Origin: Trichostrongylus colubriformis
Lineage: Eukaryota > Nematoda > Chromadorea > Rhabditida > Trichostrongylidae
DNA: 64,000 nt
Assembly (NCBI GenBank): GCA_963978905.1
Contig: OZ022257.1
Location: 31,077,274-31,141,273 of the forward strand
Direction of reading: 5' to 3'
In this document: positions 34,168 through 45,654 of the stretch, piece after piece
Numbering within the stretch: position 1 is the first letter of the stretch
How the letters are laid out: each line of letters opens with the position of its first letter
Position numbers and translations under genes: made by a program
Notes under the pieces: generated by a model
The model's database searches: none
What the model was told of the DNA's origin: nothing
Seen by the model: only the letters and a program-made list of their open reading frames with translations

Positions 34168-34306
34168 CTGAGCAGGAATATCGCACGCGTTTTGCGGGAA
34201 AATGTCCGCTTCCCGAGTTGAGAGCTGGCAGGTAGGGTACAACGGGAGTCGAGGTTCCTCGGCGGAGGTGTTCGTATTCAACCGGATAGGAAGAGGGAGG
34301 TCATTC
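34168..34306 (-). CDS. candidate internal exon, unknown protein
   Basis: A CCTCTGCAG acceptor and a GCTCAG/GTGGTAA donor on the minus strand enclose 139 nt. The peptide reads NDLPLPIRLNTNTSAEEPRL then PTCQLSTREADIFPQN. It enters in phase 2 and leaves in phase 0, so it cannot join directly to the exon at 33846-33929. Either an exon lies between or one call is wrong. It is part of a 162-codon frame (34078-34566) whose upstream half is hydrophobic and probably intronic. Confidence 0.33.
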
Positions 34307-34689
34307 CTGCAGAGGTCAGCCACAAGCACTACAATCCAAAATTCAAATAAGCAGATGAGAAGCGAAGGTATTTCATAGCGAATCTGTGTGAAGAAATATT
34401 GAATTAATATCCTTTTACGTTGAGTAAGAATACAGAATACGCAATGAAACGTATTGCAACTATACAATCCAGCAAGATTTACTGGTATCGTAGAGATCAA
34501 CAAAAGAGGAGCATACTGAAACAGAATTGTGCACGACTTTTGCGAGTACCTTGTTGTCAGCTTCAAACAAATCAGTCGTCAAATACGCAGAAAACTAAAA
34601 TTAGGGATACCCTCACAGACCAAAAACACACTTTCCACAAAGTTCGCATGTGCGGACACAAAAGGACGTAAACTGAAAAAATGCAATGG

Positions 34690-35826
34690 TTTGTCCTCCG
34701 CGGGAATAGAAGGGGCAAATTCGGCAGACTGTGGAATATGTTAGTAGATGTGCTCAGCAATGTAGTAGTAGAGAAAGAACGACATAAAATCGCGAAAAAA
34801 ACCGGAGAGTAGGAACCCGAAAATCCTCCTTCTCTCTCTCTCGTCCTCTGCTTCTTTAGCCGGAGTGGACTGAAGACAGGCCAGAGTCTGAACTGGCCGG
34901 CCGCGAACGTTGTACCGCCCCTCCACAGCGCCCCCCCGGGAAGGTGGTTATTGGTACGACTCCGCCTTTTTCGCATCTAGTTACTGTTGCTTCGCACATG
35001 AGGTGCGAGCCGACCTCAGTATGAACTCGCAGGTCATCTTGTCACCCTCTATTGATCCATTAATCGAGTGAAGGTTCATTAATTGCAATGCAGATTAACC
35101 GCTGTTTTGCTTATTAGTATTTATTATCTATTTACGAAGAATTAAAACACAAAAATAGCATAAATCTAATATGAACATATGAGGCTAAGTAGCGAGTGTT
35201 TCGTTTGCAAGAAGACCATCCTCTTTCGATCAGCTTAATTGCCGTCACAGGTAGCTGTCACAGGTATTGCAGAAGAAAGGCTTTTCATCATTGGCCATCC
35301 CATTTCAAATCAGAACGTGCCATATCTTGTTTCTGATGTGAATGTGCTTTTAGAAGTTCCATCAGAAGTCAGAGTTCATTGCGAATACCAATACAATTCC
35401 GCTTTTCGTGCATAAAGTTTAAGATGATCATGTTTTGAAAAGTTTGTGAAATTGTGAATTACTTCTTCAAGAAGTTTGACCCATTTATATTGCTCGTCTA
35501 ATTTCTTTTTTACTCAATTTATGGATCAATCTCAACATGGTGATCCGTGAGTTCCCGCAGCTAATTAGGGTCACCTCGCACCCCATGTGCAAGGCAAAAG
35601 TAATTAGGTGCGAAGAAGGCGTGGTCGTACCAATAACCAGCGACCCCGACTCCTCCGGCCGCATAACCGCATAACGGCATGCCGAGCTGCGGGGTCGTTA
35701 TAAGACTCCAAGCCGCGTTTTTTCAATGCGATTTTCGCCACATATGACCTCCTCTGAAGTAGAAGGTTCGTTTTCAGAGAACATGTACTCCCAGATCTCA
35801 GTTTTCCCTCACCCCTACTGGTGCCC
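34690..35826. mobile_element. TTAA-type MITE family A, interrupted by another element
   Basis: Inverted copy of the 28081-28484 MITE, in two halves at about 34690-34944 and 35640-35826. The right end CCCCTACTGGTGCCC is followed by TTAA (35827-35830). Shared blocks include AACGGCATGCCGAGCTG, the GCGGTTATGCGG-type palindrome and GGTTCGTTTTCAG. The interruption is the element at 34945-35639. Confidence 0.78.
34945..35639. mobile_element. inverted-repeat element nested in a MITE
   Basis: The ends read TGGTTATTGGTACGAC and its complement, with the next bases (TCCGCC / GGCG) also partly paired and TGCGAAGAAGGCG facing CCGCCTTTTTCGCA. It is 695 bp, with AT-rich unique sequence inside and no gene. 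GCG occurs at 34928-34930 and 35640-35642, but the left one is 14 bp away from the repeat, so the target duplication is unclear. Confidence 0.75.
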
Positions 35827-35830
35827 TTAA

Positions 35831-36545
35831 AATGCGAATGTTGCCAAATCCGTTTCGCCTTGTTGATTCTATAGCGCTGCCACGCATCCGAGTTTCGAGG
35901 GGTGGGGCAGGGACATTAATGGTAGGTTATCCAAGTTGATGGCGGTCTATAAGATTCGATGAGGAGCGTCAGTAGACAAATGTCACCAAGTCTATTTCGC
36001 TTTTCCGGCTGAGGGTGGAATGCTTCCATTTACAGGTATTGCAGAATACGGATACTTTAATGGTGACACATCAAAAACTAATAACGGTTTGTTGGGCCAA
36101 CAAAAGCCAACAGGAATTGGATTCTTATCCGGTGTATCGCTTATTTCCTTATAAAATTGCTACAGTGAAAGCGTCTGAAGCTCAGCGCCATTGGGTGAAC
36201 CTATTTAGCTCATTTTCTGATATCTGTTGCCGATGCATCGACGGCAAGATTGCCTATTGCTCCTAATGATGGTGCACGTCTTTGATACTGCGATCTACAT
36301 GATAATCAAGATACGACCTACATTTGTGATAGCAAAGCAAGTGATTCATTGTCTCATGTGGTAACTACTGTGTATCGACCACTGGGCTGTGTGGATTCCA
36401 AATGGTGATGCATGTTTACAAAAACGATAAGCATCGAAGGCTGGCATATAGATCTATCATCAGTACGTAGGTACTGGATGGTTGACAAATTGCTACCAAT
36501 CGTTGCAATCGAACACGAAACTATTTACTCCTAAATTTCCCAGTA
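35831..36545 (+). mobile_element. internal fragment of the Helitron-like family
   Basis: Begins directly after the MITE and carries monomer words (CCAAATCCGTTTCGCC, GGGACATTAATGG-like, TAAGATTCGAT) and then the conserved 3' body (TATCGACC, GTGATAGCAAAGCAAG, CAATCG..GCAATCGAA). Neither the TC 5' end nor the CTGG 3' end is present. Confidence 0.72.
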
Positions 36546-36869
36546 TTGACGGCATCCACCGAGCTGTGGCAAGGGCGCCAGACAAGCTGGCGTTGAAAGA
36601 GTGTGATATCCTTACTCAGGCTGTCGGATTACCCCTATTGACAAGCTTTGAGCGACTTCGGCAATTCACCTTTTGTGGGGGAGCGTCTGTGCGCAGAAGC
36701 CGAGCGGTATTGCAAACAATGAACGTCATAATCGTGTTGCTCAGGTCGAATAACCCCCGGATACAAGTTTATAGCCAAATCGCAATGCTCACCAAAAGTC
36801 ACGTTTTCCCCCTATCACAATTCGTGGTAGTGGGGTTGCTTTGTGTAAATATGCTCGATTTTTCAATAA
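36546..36869. other. unassigned sequence between two Helitron-like pieces
   Basis: Includes most of a 136-codon plus frame (36482-36892) whose start lies in Helitron-like sequence and whose end lies in the next element. The middle has no recognised domain. Not called as a gene. Confidence 0.35.
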
Positions 36870-38389
36870 TCCTACTTTATATAATCGGCTAAGTGTGTCT
36901 GTTGGTGTGTCTGTGTGTTTGTGTGTGTGTCTGTTTGACCGGAAATTCATATCTTGCGTGGCAGCAAAGATGGGATCCTGGAATTAAGATATGATATAAG
37001 GGGTGGTAAGGGGATCCCAGCGGTGGTGGACCGAAAGTGATAGCAGCTGATAAGGGCTGATAAGGAGCCTCTGAAAGCTGATGTCACCAAATCCGTTTCG
37101 CCTTTCGGGTCGATCCTAGACTGCCAAAACTCATAGGTGTTTCGAGGGGTGGGACGGGCGCATCAATGGTGGGTGATTCAAATTGCTAACGGTTGATAAG
37201 ATTCGATAAGGAGCCTCGAAAGGCGAATGCCGCCTAATTCGTTTCACCTTTCGCGTGAATCCCAGAGCGCTGACACTCTCAGGTGTTTACCAGGGTGGGA
37301 TGAGGTCATTCATAGTGGGTGGTCCAAGTTAATAGCGGTTGATAAGATTCGATAAGGAGCGTCACAAAGCGAATGTCGTTGAATCCGTTTCGCCTTTCGG
37401 GTTGATTCTAGAGCGCCGACACTTATAGGTGTTTTGAGGGGTGGGACGGGCACATAAGTGGTGGGTGATCCAAATTGATAACGGTTGATATGATTCGATA
37501 AGGAGCGTGAAAAGCTAATATTGCCAAATCCGCATCGCTCTTCTGGCTAACAGTGAAATGTTCACACTCACAGGTATTACGGGGTACGGGGACCTTAATG
37601 TTGACTTTTAGAGACTGATAACGGCTTACACGGCTGATAAAAGTCAATAAGAAATGGGGAAAGGATAAACTCCTGTATAGCGCTCACTACTACTATACGA
37701 CTGCTATGTTAAATGTGCCTGATGCTCAGTACCATTGAGTGAACATATTTTGTTCTGATATCTGCTGCCGAGTATCGACCGCTTAATTGCCCAGCGTTCC
37801 AAATAATGGTGCATGTCTTTCGATACTGCTATGCTTATGGATGATCGAGACAAGATCTAGATTTGTGATAGCAAAGCAAGCGATCCACTCTCTTATGCAG
37901 TGCCAGCAGCAATGCTTGGTATCGACCGCTAGACTATGTATAATTCCAAATAGTGGTGATGTTTGCAAAAACGATAAGCATCGATAACTGGCATATGGAT
38001 CTACCACCAATATGGAGGAGATAGATGCTCAGCAAATGGACAAATTGCTTTGATGCAGTTAGATCCAAAACTGTCGATCCCTAAACTATATGAACTCCCA
38101 GTAGTGGCCACTTCAACCGGGTGTTTAAGTGAATAGTGGATTTACTCACTGAACGGTGGACATTTCTGAACAATGATCGTCTATATCGTTGAAACAAACG
38201 TATCGACCGCTAAATCATCTGGACCTCCGAAAATGGTGACCTTCCTCATCGGTGATATCTTCGATACCGGTTAACATCTATCACCTGTATGTAGAAAGTA
38301 GATGCTCAGCAAAAAGTCAACATCGACCATTTTCCCACTACAAAATTCTATTGTGTTATTCGCGCAGTACTGTGCGATAGCCCAACTGG
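36870..38389 (+). mobile_element. Helitron-like element, copy H0
   Basis: Starts TCCTACTTTATATAATCGG after an A, followed by a TGTGTCTG-rich tract and a degenerate CGAAATTCATATC block. Three or so ~145 bp monomers follow (37050-37510), then the conserved 3' body. It ends with the hairpin CGCGCAGTACTGTGCG and CCCAACTGG before T (38386-38389). Length 1520 bp. Unlike the later copies it lacks the inverted left half of the terminal palindrome. No Rep or helicase gene is present, so it is non-autonomous. Confidence 0.8.
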
Positions 38390-38850
38390 TTAGTAATAAG
38401 CCTTGACAATCAGCAGTGTGACTGTAATATTGAAGCAGGATATCCTTGTATATGGCTCGCGAGTTGAAAAGCACTTTTTAAAGGATCGCTGTCTCATGGC
38501 ACTTCTGACAAATCTTGTTTCAGCTTCGAACAGCTTTATTCTCAACTTGGTATTTCCGATCAATTGCCCGCGTCGTGTAAATCGTTATTGTCACTTCGAC
38601 GCCGCATACCAGAAGCAAGAGTTCGCACAAGTAACGCACGACATTCAGAATTGACTCCACTGCCGATCTCCTCTGTAGGAGTCTATTACTGTGGATTTAA
38701 TCCACTAATAGCACTCTTCATAGTGATGAGTGTTCACGATGTTTAGTGTATGAATGACGGGAACGTCATGGCATTATTGTTCTGCTGTTTTTTGTGATAC
38801 ATTTTATAGTTGTCATCCGTGGTGACGTCACCATGTCGTGTTGTGATGTC
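38390..38850. other. no recognised gene
   Basis: Short frames only; no repeat family recognised. Confidence 0.4.
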
Positions 38851-39270
38851 GCGGTCATACTTTGCGCACCCAGCCGGCACCGCCGGTATCGGCGTCGATG
38901 ACGCCAGTGTTTAAAACATGTGCCTGCCGCAAACCACGGCGGCACTCTGATTGCGCGCTCCATTCGCAAAACACTCGACCCAACCAGACTGCTATGGTGA
39001 TCGTGGCTAGAGCCATGAATTCGAATCGGAATTTTGGCATAGTCCAAATTATGTATGATGAGTTCGAAAAAATCCACAAATCCGATTTCGAATCTCAGCA
39101 TAGTGCCATACTATGCAATATTTGAATTCGAATTCCTGGGCTTTTGCCACGATCACCATACAGTAGTGTGGTTAGGATGAGCAAATGAAACGCGTTATCA
39201 AATTGACGCCATCGTCGGCGGCAAGCAAGCGATTTTGACGGCGGCGCCGGTACGCAAAGTATGACCGTGG
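38851..39270. mobile_element. palindromic MITE-like element
   Basis: The outer ends CGGTCATACTTTGCG and CGCAAAGTATGACCG are exact complements. An inner pair, GGTGATCGTGGC and GCCACGATCACC, and AATTCGAATC-type blocks, are also inverted. The whole 420 bp can fold back. No coding sequence. Target duplication not resolved. Confidence 0.8.
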
Positions 39271-40873
39271 CCTGAACTGCTCATGGATATTACTACTATT
39301 CACTACAAATTTGGTGGTGATGAAATCGTTTATTTTCAGTGAAGATAGGACACTTGATATTTCTGCAATTGGGCTTGAGAATGATGCATAACATTTTAGA
39401 CCCAATTGCTGACCACTTGATCCCCCACTGATCTTGTCTATCTTTCTGTGCTTTGTGATTTCTAGCCAATAAGTTTCAGTGCTATAGTACCTCTTATCGA
39501 TTCGGTGTTATCGCAACAAGGATTTATCATACAAAATGTTGGATATCTGAGCATCTCTGATTGTCGATCTGCACACTTGAGCATAGTTTTTCGCCTATGC
39601 CTCAGGATTGGGTTGCTCTGCGATGGACCATAAGCACGCATGGGTACCCTCCCTCATTGTTATGGCACCAGTGATGTATCCTTCGAAGTTCGATATACGG
39701 GACCGTATTTTTTCACTGGCTCTTATCTTCCTATTTCAGAATAGCAACTGAGGATTTTCCCAATTGAAGTGTTGTCTTTAGGTGCTCAAAGCAGGTACAC
39801 AAGTTCTTTTGTATAAACTTGTTTTTAACCGTGTTCTAACCGTGTTCCTTCCTTGATGAAGTAACATCGCACAGAACCGTAGTACGATGCGAAGTTGAAG
39901 GAGTTGAACTGGCGTACTACGATGCGAAGTTGAATAATAAGTACCTGTCGATATCGCTGGACCCTACTAGACACCGTAAGGGAGTAATTTCGGCTTACGG
40001 TAGAACAGACGTAGGGTGGACGAGTTCAAGTGGCCGCCATTGCACAAACTCGCCAATTTGACGCCTTGGCATGGTGCCAAGAGAAGATGTTTCCATTATA
40101 AAGTTGTTCATTCCTTTTACCTTCTCCTTTGTTCTTTCTTATATTGTTTCTAGATGTACTTACATGAATGTTAATGTAGTTGGGAATGGCCGCTCCACTG
40201 CGCTGAGAGTCAGGTGCTACAACCAATGTTGGACCGCGGCCCGTCTCCTACAGCGGACAACTCGGATCGCCAGTGCGATGATGCGAATGAGGCGCGAATA
40301 CACACCGCAGCGATGCACTTTTGAGTTCGGGTTTTTTCACCGATTATCGCTTCTAATCTTCTGCGTTCGTTACGAAATGCTCATTTCTTTGTATGTTTCT
40401 CTTGTTTCGGACCCCCTTCCGGTTCCTTTAAGCTAAACACAGTACCACGCACGGTATAGCACTACGGCATGGCATGCGCAGCACTGCGCGCTGGCCTAAT
40501 TAGTCAGTCTATAGACAACTACTACTTTTCCGAGACTCGGTTTAGCAATCTGTACATTCCACTGCTGTCGATATCGAGGTAGGTGATGTAATCATTCCGT
40601 GAGTCTTCAATAATCGAAAGCATACCATGCACGATAAGTGGATCCACGTAACAGACAGATTCCTGCATACCTAGTCAGGATGCACCCTTTTTGCAACCTC
40701 GCTGTGCGTCACGCGCTATAACCAGTCGGACTCGGGCCAGCCATGTCCACCCACCCACTCAAACTAACTACGTGTTCCTTCATGTGGCATATGGGGCAAA
40801 ACGACGATTGTGATACGATATAATAGATCGCATCGACATACTGAGGCGTGTTTATTTTTGCCTGAACCTTTAA
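39271..40873. other. no supported gene; one weak coding-like stretch
   Basis: A 121-codon plus frame at 40071-40436 has a moderately protein-like centre (RVRCYNQCWTAARLLQRTTR), with a TTTCTAG acceptor-like site near 40152. A 20-base word (GTACTACGATGCGAAGTTGA) occurs near-identically twice at about 39883 and 39915. Nothing can be called confidently. Confidence 0.3.
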
Positions 40874-41292
40874 AGGAATCGTCCACGGAAAATGAGTTTT
40901 TGTGTTACCCATATATTTATGTTGTATTTGCCTAATGTTGGCCTCATGCAAAATTTCAAAAAATGTGAATTTGGCTGAGATACAGCACCACAAAGCGCAG
41001 TCCCAGTGGGCGGGGCCTCCGTGTAAAAGCCTCGTCCCGTCTTCCGCCGCCGCTGGGAACGGAGAGTGAGACTGTTTACGTAACCTTCTGTTCCTACAAT
41101 GCATCTCAGACCACGGCGGACGCGGTACGAGGCTTTTACACGGAGGCCCCGCCCACTGGGACCGCACTTTGTGATGCTGTATCTCAGCCAGATTCACACT
41201 TTTCGCGTGAAATTTTGCATGAGGCCAGCATTAGGCAAATACAACATAAATGTATGGGTAACACAAAAACTCATTTTCCGTGGACGATTCCT
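40874..41292. mobile_element. palindromic MITE with TTAA target duplication
   Basis: Termini AGGAATCGTCCACGG and CCGTGGACGATTCCT are exact complements and are flanked by TTAA at 40870-40873 and 41293-41296. The arms stay nearly identical to the centre (about 41065), so this 419 bp element is a near-perfect hairpin and probably the youngest insertion of its type here. A decayed relative lies at 31937-32328. No coding capacity. Confidence 0.9.
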
Positions 41293-41700
41293 TTAAGGTA
41301 CCGAGAGGGGAAAGGGGAAAGTGAGATTTGGGAGTACGCGTTTCCTGAAAACAAACCTTCCTCATCAAAAGGGATAGTTGCGAAACTCGAATTGGAGAAG
41401 CACGCTTGCGGTCTTATCACACTCCCGCGTCACGACGTGTTCACAGTCAGACGAGCCGGCGAGGGCGGGACAACGTTCGCGCCGGCTGATCAGGCCCCTC
41501 TCGCCCGTGTGCAGTGTTCCCCCGGCCAGAGACGCAGATGGGCGAGAGAGAAGGGTGGTTTTTTGGTTTCTATTTGGTTTTTTGGCCTTTTTATTTCGTT
41601 CTTTCTCTACTGTTACCCTGCGGAGCACCATTACTTCCATATACTACAGTCTGCAAAATTTGCACTCTCTACAGGGCTTAGGCAAAATTAGCCTCCATAT
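41293..41700. mobile_element. TTAA-type MITE family A, decayed copy
   Basis: Starts at the TTAA shared with the preceding element. Matches 28081-28484 in blocks: GAGATTTGGGAGTACGCGTTTC near 41325, GGCGGGACAACGTTCGCGCCGGC near 41465, CAGAGACGCAG, and TTTCGTTCTTTCTCT near 41605. The right end has decayed (CACTCTCTACAGGG). The open frames here (up to 158 codons) are spurious. Confidence 0.7.
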
Positions 41701-41881
41701 TGAGAGGCCCCTCGCCTCACGGCAATAGTGCTCAAAAGAGACTTCCAATTGTAAAATTAACAGTAGCAGGAAGCGTTTTCCTTCACCGATGAGTGAGCCA
41801 GCAGTTCTACTTCGATCACTAAGCGAAGAGGCTGCCTTCATTCTCGGCGGCGGCAGGACGCGGTAAAAGGTGTGCCATTGA

Positions 41882-42280
41882 AGACACCGGAAAGATAAAT
41901 TTGGCAGATTGTGGAGTATGATAGTAAGGTTGCTCAGCAGTGTGACAGTAGCGAAAGAAAGAAATAAAACGGCGAAAAAACCTAGAAATAGTCACCCGGG
42001 AAACTCCGCTCTTTCTTGCGCCCCTCTGCACTAGCTGCAGATAGACTAGAGACGGGCGGAGTGGCTAAATCAGCCCGCCTCGAAAGCTGTCCCTCCCTCG
42101 CCGGCAACTCGCCCGGCTGGTGAACTGCAGAATGGCACGCCGTGCTGCGGGATCGTGATGATACCTCAAGCCGCTCTTTTTCAGTGCACGTTTCGCTACG
42201 CATCACCTCTTTTGAAGCAGAAGGTTTGTTTCCAGAAAACATGTATACCCAGTTCTCACTTTCTTTTTACGCTCGCATTG
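41882..42280. mobile_element. TTAA-type MITE family A, inverted copy
   Basis: Begins AGACACCGGAAAGATAAATTTGGC after TTGA (a decayed TTAA) and runs in the opposite orientation to the preceding copy. Shared blocks include GAAAGAAAGAAATAAAAC, GTGCTGCGGGATCGT and GAAGGTTTGTTTCCAGAAAACA. No gene. Confidence 0.7.
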
Positions 42281-42399
42281 AATATTGAGTATTTCCAAAA
42301 GGAAAAATTAGCTAATGAAGTTATGTCTAATGCATGGCAAATGTCCTGAAGGGAACTTGATTGCATTCTTTCCATTTTTAATTCGATATATGTACAGCT

Positions 42400-42930
42400 A
42401 CCCAACCAGAAAGGATAAACGATTCGGAGCCTGAAGTCGTGGTCCAGAAAATGGCGACCATGGTAGGGTGCACCACTTATGAGGAAGATACAAAGGAGTA
42501 TGCACTTGAAGCGATCCTCCTGAGTAGACTGCCCGGGCACATAAGAATCCGCACATACGACCAGAGCGGGAAATCATGAAAACTTTGAATTCTCATCAGA
42601 ATCGTACGGAAGGAGGCAACTTTGCAAGAAATGGAAGACTGCAGCAACCCTTCAACAGAGACATACGTCAACACTGTCTACTAACGCCATACGACGTCAA
42701 AATATACGCCAAGGCAGATGGAAAGGATCAAGTCCAATCTAATACGAAGTACCCAGCTGCAGACGACAGCTGCGTATTTGAGGAACTCACATACTCCAAC
42801 TACGTGCCCAACTCACGAAAATCGGTTAAAGGTGATCAAAGCAAAGCGCTTGTGCTATAACTGCCTTTCTCCACGCCATACTACGAAGATCTGCAAATTG
42901 AAATGGATGTGTGTGCTTCGCGGATGACAT
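42400..42930 (+). pseudogene. BEL/Pao retrotransposon gag remnant
   Basis: A frame near 42480-42575 reads ALEAILLSRLPGHIRIRTYD, resembling the part of BEL/Pao gag that precedes the zinc knuckle. Another frame near 42850 reads LCYNCLSPRHTTKICKLKWM, matching the start of the gag knuckle (C-x2-C-x3-H-x4-C). Stops and frameshifts separate the pieces. It lies directly upstream of the protease-like stretch at 43222. No LTRs were identified. Confidence 0.65.
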
Positions 42931-43221
42931 CACCATTCGTCCATATGTTTTTCCCCAATATCAAGTCAAACCTACACGAGCTGCTCGCGGATCCAACCCT
43001 ATGCTCCACCACCGCGATCTTCAGCCCTCAACACTTCGCTACCTTTCTAGACTCTACATCGTGTTAACCTGGTCTCCGACCCGTAAAACCTCGATACAAC
43101 ATCAGCTAAGAACGAATATCGTACAACACAACAGCTCTCCTCATCACATTAAAAACAGAATATCTTTAGAGGCATATCTTCTACAGAGGCACCTCGCATC
43201 TTTGCAGCTGACGCTGTCAAC

Positions 43222-43413
43222 ATGAACACCAACCAGAGAGGACTTCTAATGTGCACTGAAGTGACGCTTCTTGATCCAGGTCATCGTGCACGGAAAGTTT
43301 CTACCACCGCATTTCTCAATAGCGGAGCAACTACACCATCCATTATTGGGAAACTGCCGATGCACTCAACTTACACATGGAAGAAGAAGAAATGTTCACA
43401 GCACAAACATTAA
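43222..43413 (+). pseudogene. BEL/Pao retrotransposon aspartic protease remnant
   Basis: The frame reads LMCTEVTLLDPGHRARKVST then AFLNSGATTPSI. This fits the BEL/Pao retropepsin start, where an L(M/L)CA.V.V-type strand precedes the active-site loop (usually DSG). Here the catalytic aspartate position reads N (NSG), which would abolish activity. No reverse transcriptase or integrase domain follows. The Helitron-like element H1 starts at 44090. Confidence 0.62.
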
Positions 43414-44089
43414 CGAACCGTGAACCTCCAACTCATAGATCTTCACGAGACAAGGTTGGGTCAGTTCTTGAGAGTTAGAAATCGACCACACTTTATACTA
43501 GACTAGTACCTTATGTAGTCTGCACATCCCAGAGCGGTAACGAAAGCGATTGTTTGAAGTATATTCAGAACAGCAACTGCGGTTTATGCAGGTGGCACGA
43601 AGCGGACAGAGTCACGCAAGTTGGATTCCGAGACCGCAAAAAGTAATGACTGCAAATCTGTCGGGTCAGGAAGTAAAGGACGTTCGCAGGAAAATCTCAC
43701 AGACATTATGCTTCTCAAACCACCTTTCATATCAGACAAAGTCAGCATAGCAATAAAACGGTGTATTGCACGGGTAGAGTTAGCCAACGCTGCCGAATCT
43801 GCTTTTTGTTTATATGGGAAAGAGAGAGATTGTGCGCAAAGATGTATGGTAAACCAGCCTCAGTGTTCAATCTGTGACCAAATTCATAATGGAGAAACGG
43901 AACGGATGTTGTGATACACATTAAGAGACCCTATCAGGGAGAGAGCGGAAAAACCGATCCAATCCACCTGACAGACGTCGATCAGAAGAGCAAGAAGGAT
44001 GATTCCAATATTGAGTGTGAAATCCTCGCTCGCGAAGATGACATGAGAGCTAGAAAAGTTCTAGAAGCGTTCCACATCCATATAAAGGA
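43414..44089. other. unassigned, possibly rest of the retrotransposon remnant
   Basis: Several overlapping frames (43550-43914, 43911-44195) without recognised domains. The position suggests decayed pol sequence, but no motif supports this. Confidence 0.3.
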
Positions 44090-44249
44090 TCCTACTATAT
44101 ATAATCCGCTAAGTATGTCTGTCTGTCCGTGTGTGTGTGTGTGTCTGTCTGTCACGAAATTCATATCTCGCGTCGCAGCAAAGCTGGGACGCTGAATTTT
44201 ACAAGTGATGTAGGGGGTGCCAAGGGAACCCCAGCGGTGGTGGACCGAA

Positions 44250-45060
44250 AGTGATAGCAGCTGATAAGGGTTGATAAGGAGCCCCGAAAGAAAATGTTGC
44301 CAAATCCGTTTCGCCTTTCGGGACGATCCGAGAGCGCCCATATTCATAGGTGTTTTGAGGGTTGGGACGGGGACATTAATGGTGGGTGACCCGCATTGAT
44401 AACGGTTGATAAGATTCGATAAGGAGCGTAGAAAGGCTGGAGTCGTCGAATCCGTTTCGCTTTTTGCATTGGTCCCGTAGCGTTCATAGTCACAGGTGTT
44501 CTGCAGGGTAGGACGGGGACATTGATGGTGTGATCCAGCTTGATAATGGTTGATAAGATTCGATAAGACGCGTAAAAAGGCTAGAGTCGTCGAATCCGTT
44601 TCGCTTTTCGCATTGGTCCCGTAGCGTTCATAGTCACAGGTGTTCTGCAGGGTAGGACGGGGACACTGATAGTGGGTGACCCGCATTGATAACGGTTGAT
44701 AAGATTCGATAAGGAGCGTAGAAAGGCTGGAGTCGTCGAATCCGTTTCGCTTTTTGCATTGGTCCCGTAGCGTTCATAGTCACAGGTGTTCTACAGGGTA
44801 GGACGGGGACATTGATGGTGGGTGATCCAGCTTGATAATGGTTGATAAGATTCGATAAAACGCGTAAAAAGGCTAGAGTCGTTGAATCCGTTTCGCTTTT
44901 CGCATTGGTCCCATAGCGTTCATAGTCACAGGTGTTCTGCAGGGTAGGACGGGGACATTGATGGTGGGTGATCCAGCTTGATAATGGTTGATAAGATTCG
45001 ATAAGGAGCATGAGAAGGCGAATGTCGTCAGATTCATTTCGCCTTTCGCGCTGATCCAAG
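44250..45060 (+). repeat. ~145 bp tandem monomers in H1, with a dimeric higher-order pattern
   Basis: The word TTGATAAGATTCGATAA recurs at about 44408, 44551, 44699, 44844 and 44989, a spacing of 143-148 bp. Units 1 and 3 share CGCATTGATAACGG and AAGGCTGGAGTCG; units 2 and 4 share CAGCTTGATAATGG and ACGCGTAAAAAGGC. Alternate units are therefore more alike, suggesting amplification as ~290 bp dimers. The long minus-strand frames at 43982-45071 are translations of this array. Confidence 0.82.
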
Positions 45061-45654
45061 AGCGCTGACACTCATGGGTGTTTAGCAGAGTGCGACGGGG
45101 ACATTAATAGTGGGTGATCCAAACTGTTAATGGTTGATCCAGGCTTCGATCAGGAGCGTGAGAAGGTAAATGTCACCTACGCTTTTGCGGCTAACAGTGG
45201 AATGTTCACATTCGCAGGTATTGTAGGGTACAGGGACCTCAATGGTACTGTTGGGTACAGGGGCCTCAGTGATAACGGCTCACGGTGGCTGATAAGAACC
45301 GTTAGAATAGGATGGGATGAAATCCATTACATCACTTGATACTACTATACGACCGCTTTAGCAAAAGCGTTTGATGCTCAGTGTCATTGGGTGAACATAT
45401 TTTGTTTATGCTCTGATATCGACCGCTGAATTGCCTAGCGTACGAAAAAATGATGCATTTCTTTTGATACTACGATCTACATTGATAATCATGATACACC
45501 TATATTTGTGATAGCAAAGCAAGCGTTTCATTCGGAATTGTCCAATGCGGTACTGACAGCAATATTGTGTATCGACCGCTAGACCATGTGAAATTCCAAA
45601 CAGTGAAGCATGTTCACGAAAACAGTAAACATCGGTAAGGCAGCGTTCATAGTT

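Noticed and set aside
41215..41728. Open frames of 116-158 codons near 41.2-41.7 kb
   Set aside because: They lie entirely in MITE sequence and are matched by equally open frames on the other strand.
43982..45071. Long minus-strand frames with repeated INHYQ..CPRPTLQNTC peptides as a repeat protein
   Set aside because: They are translations of the ~145 bp tandem monomers in a Helitron-like element; similar frames recur wherever the monomers occur.
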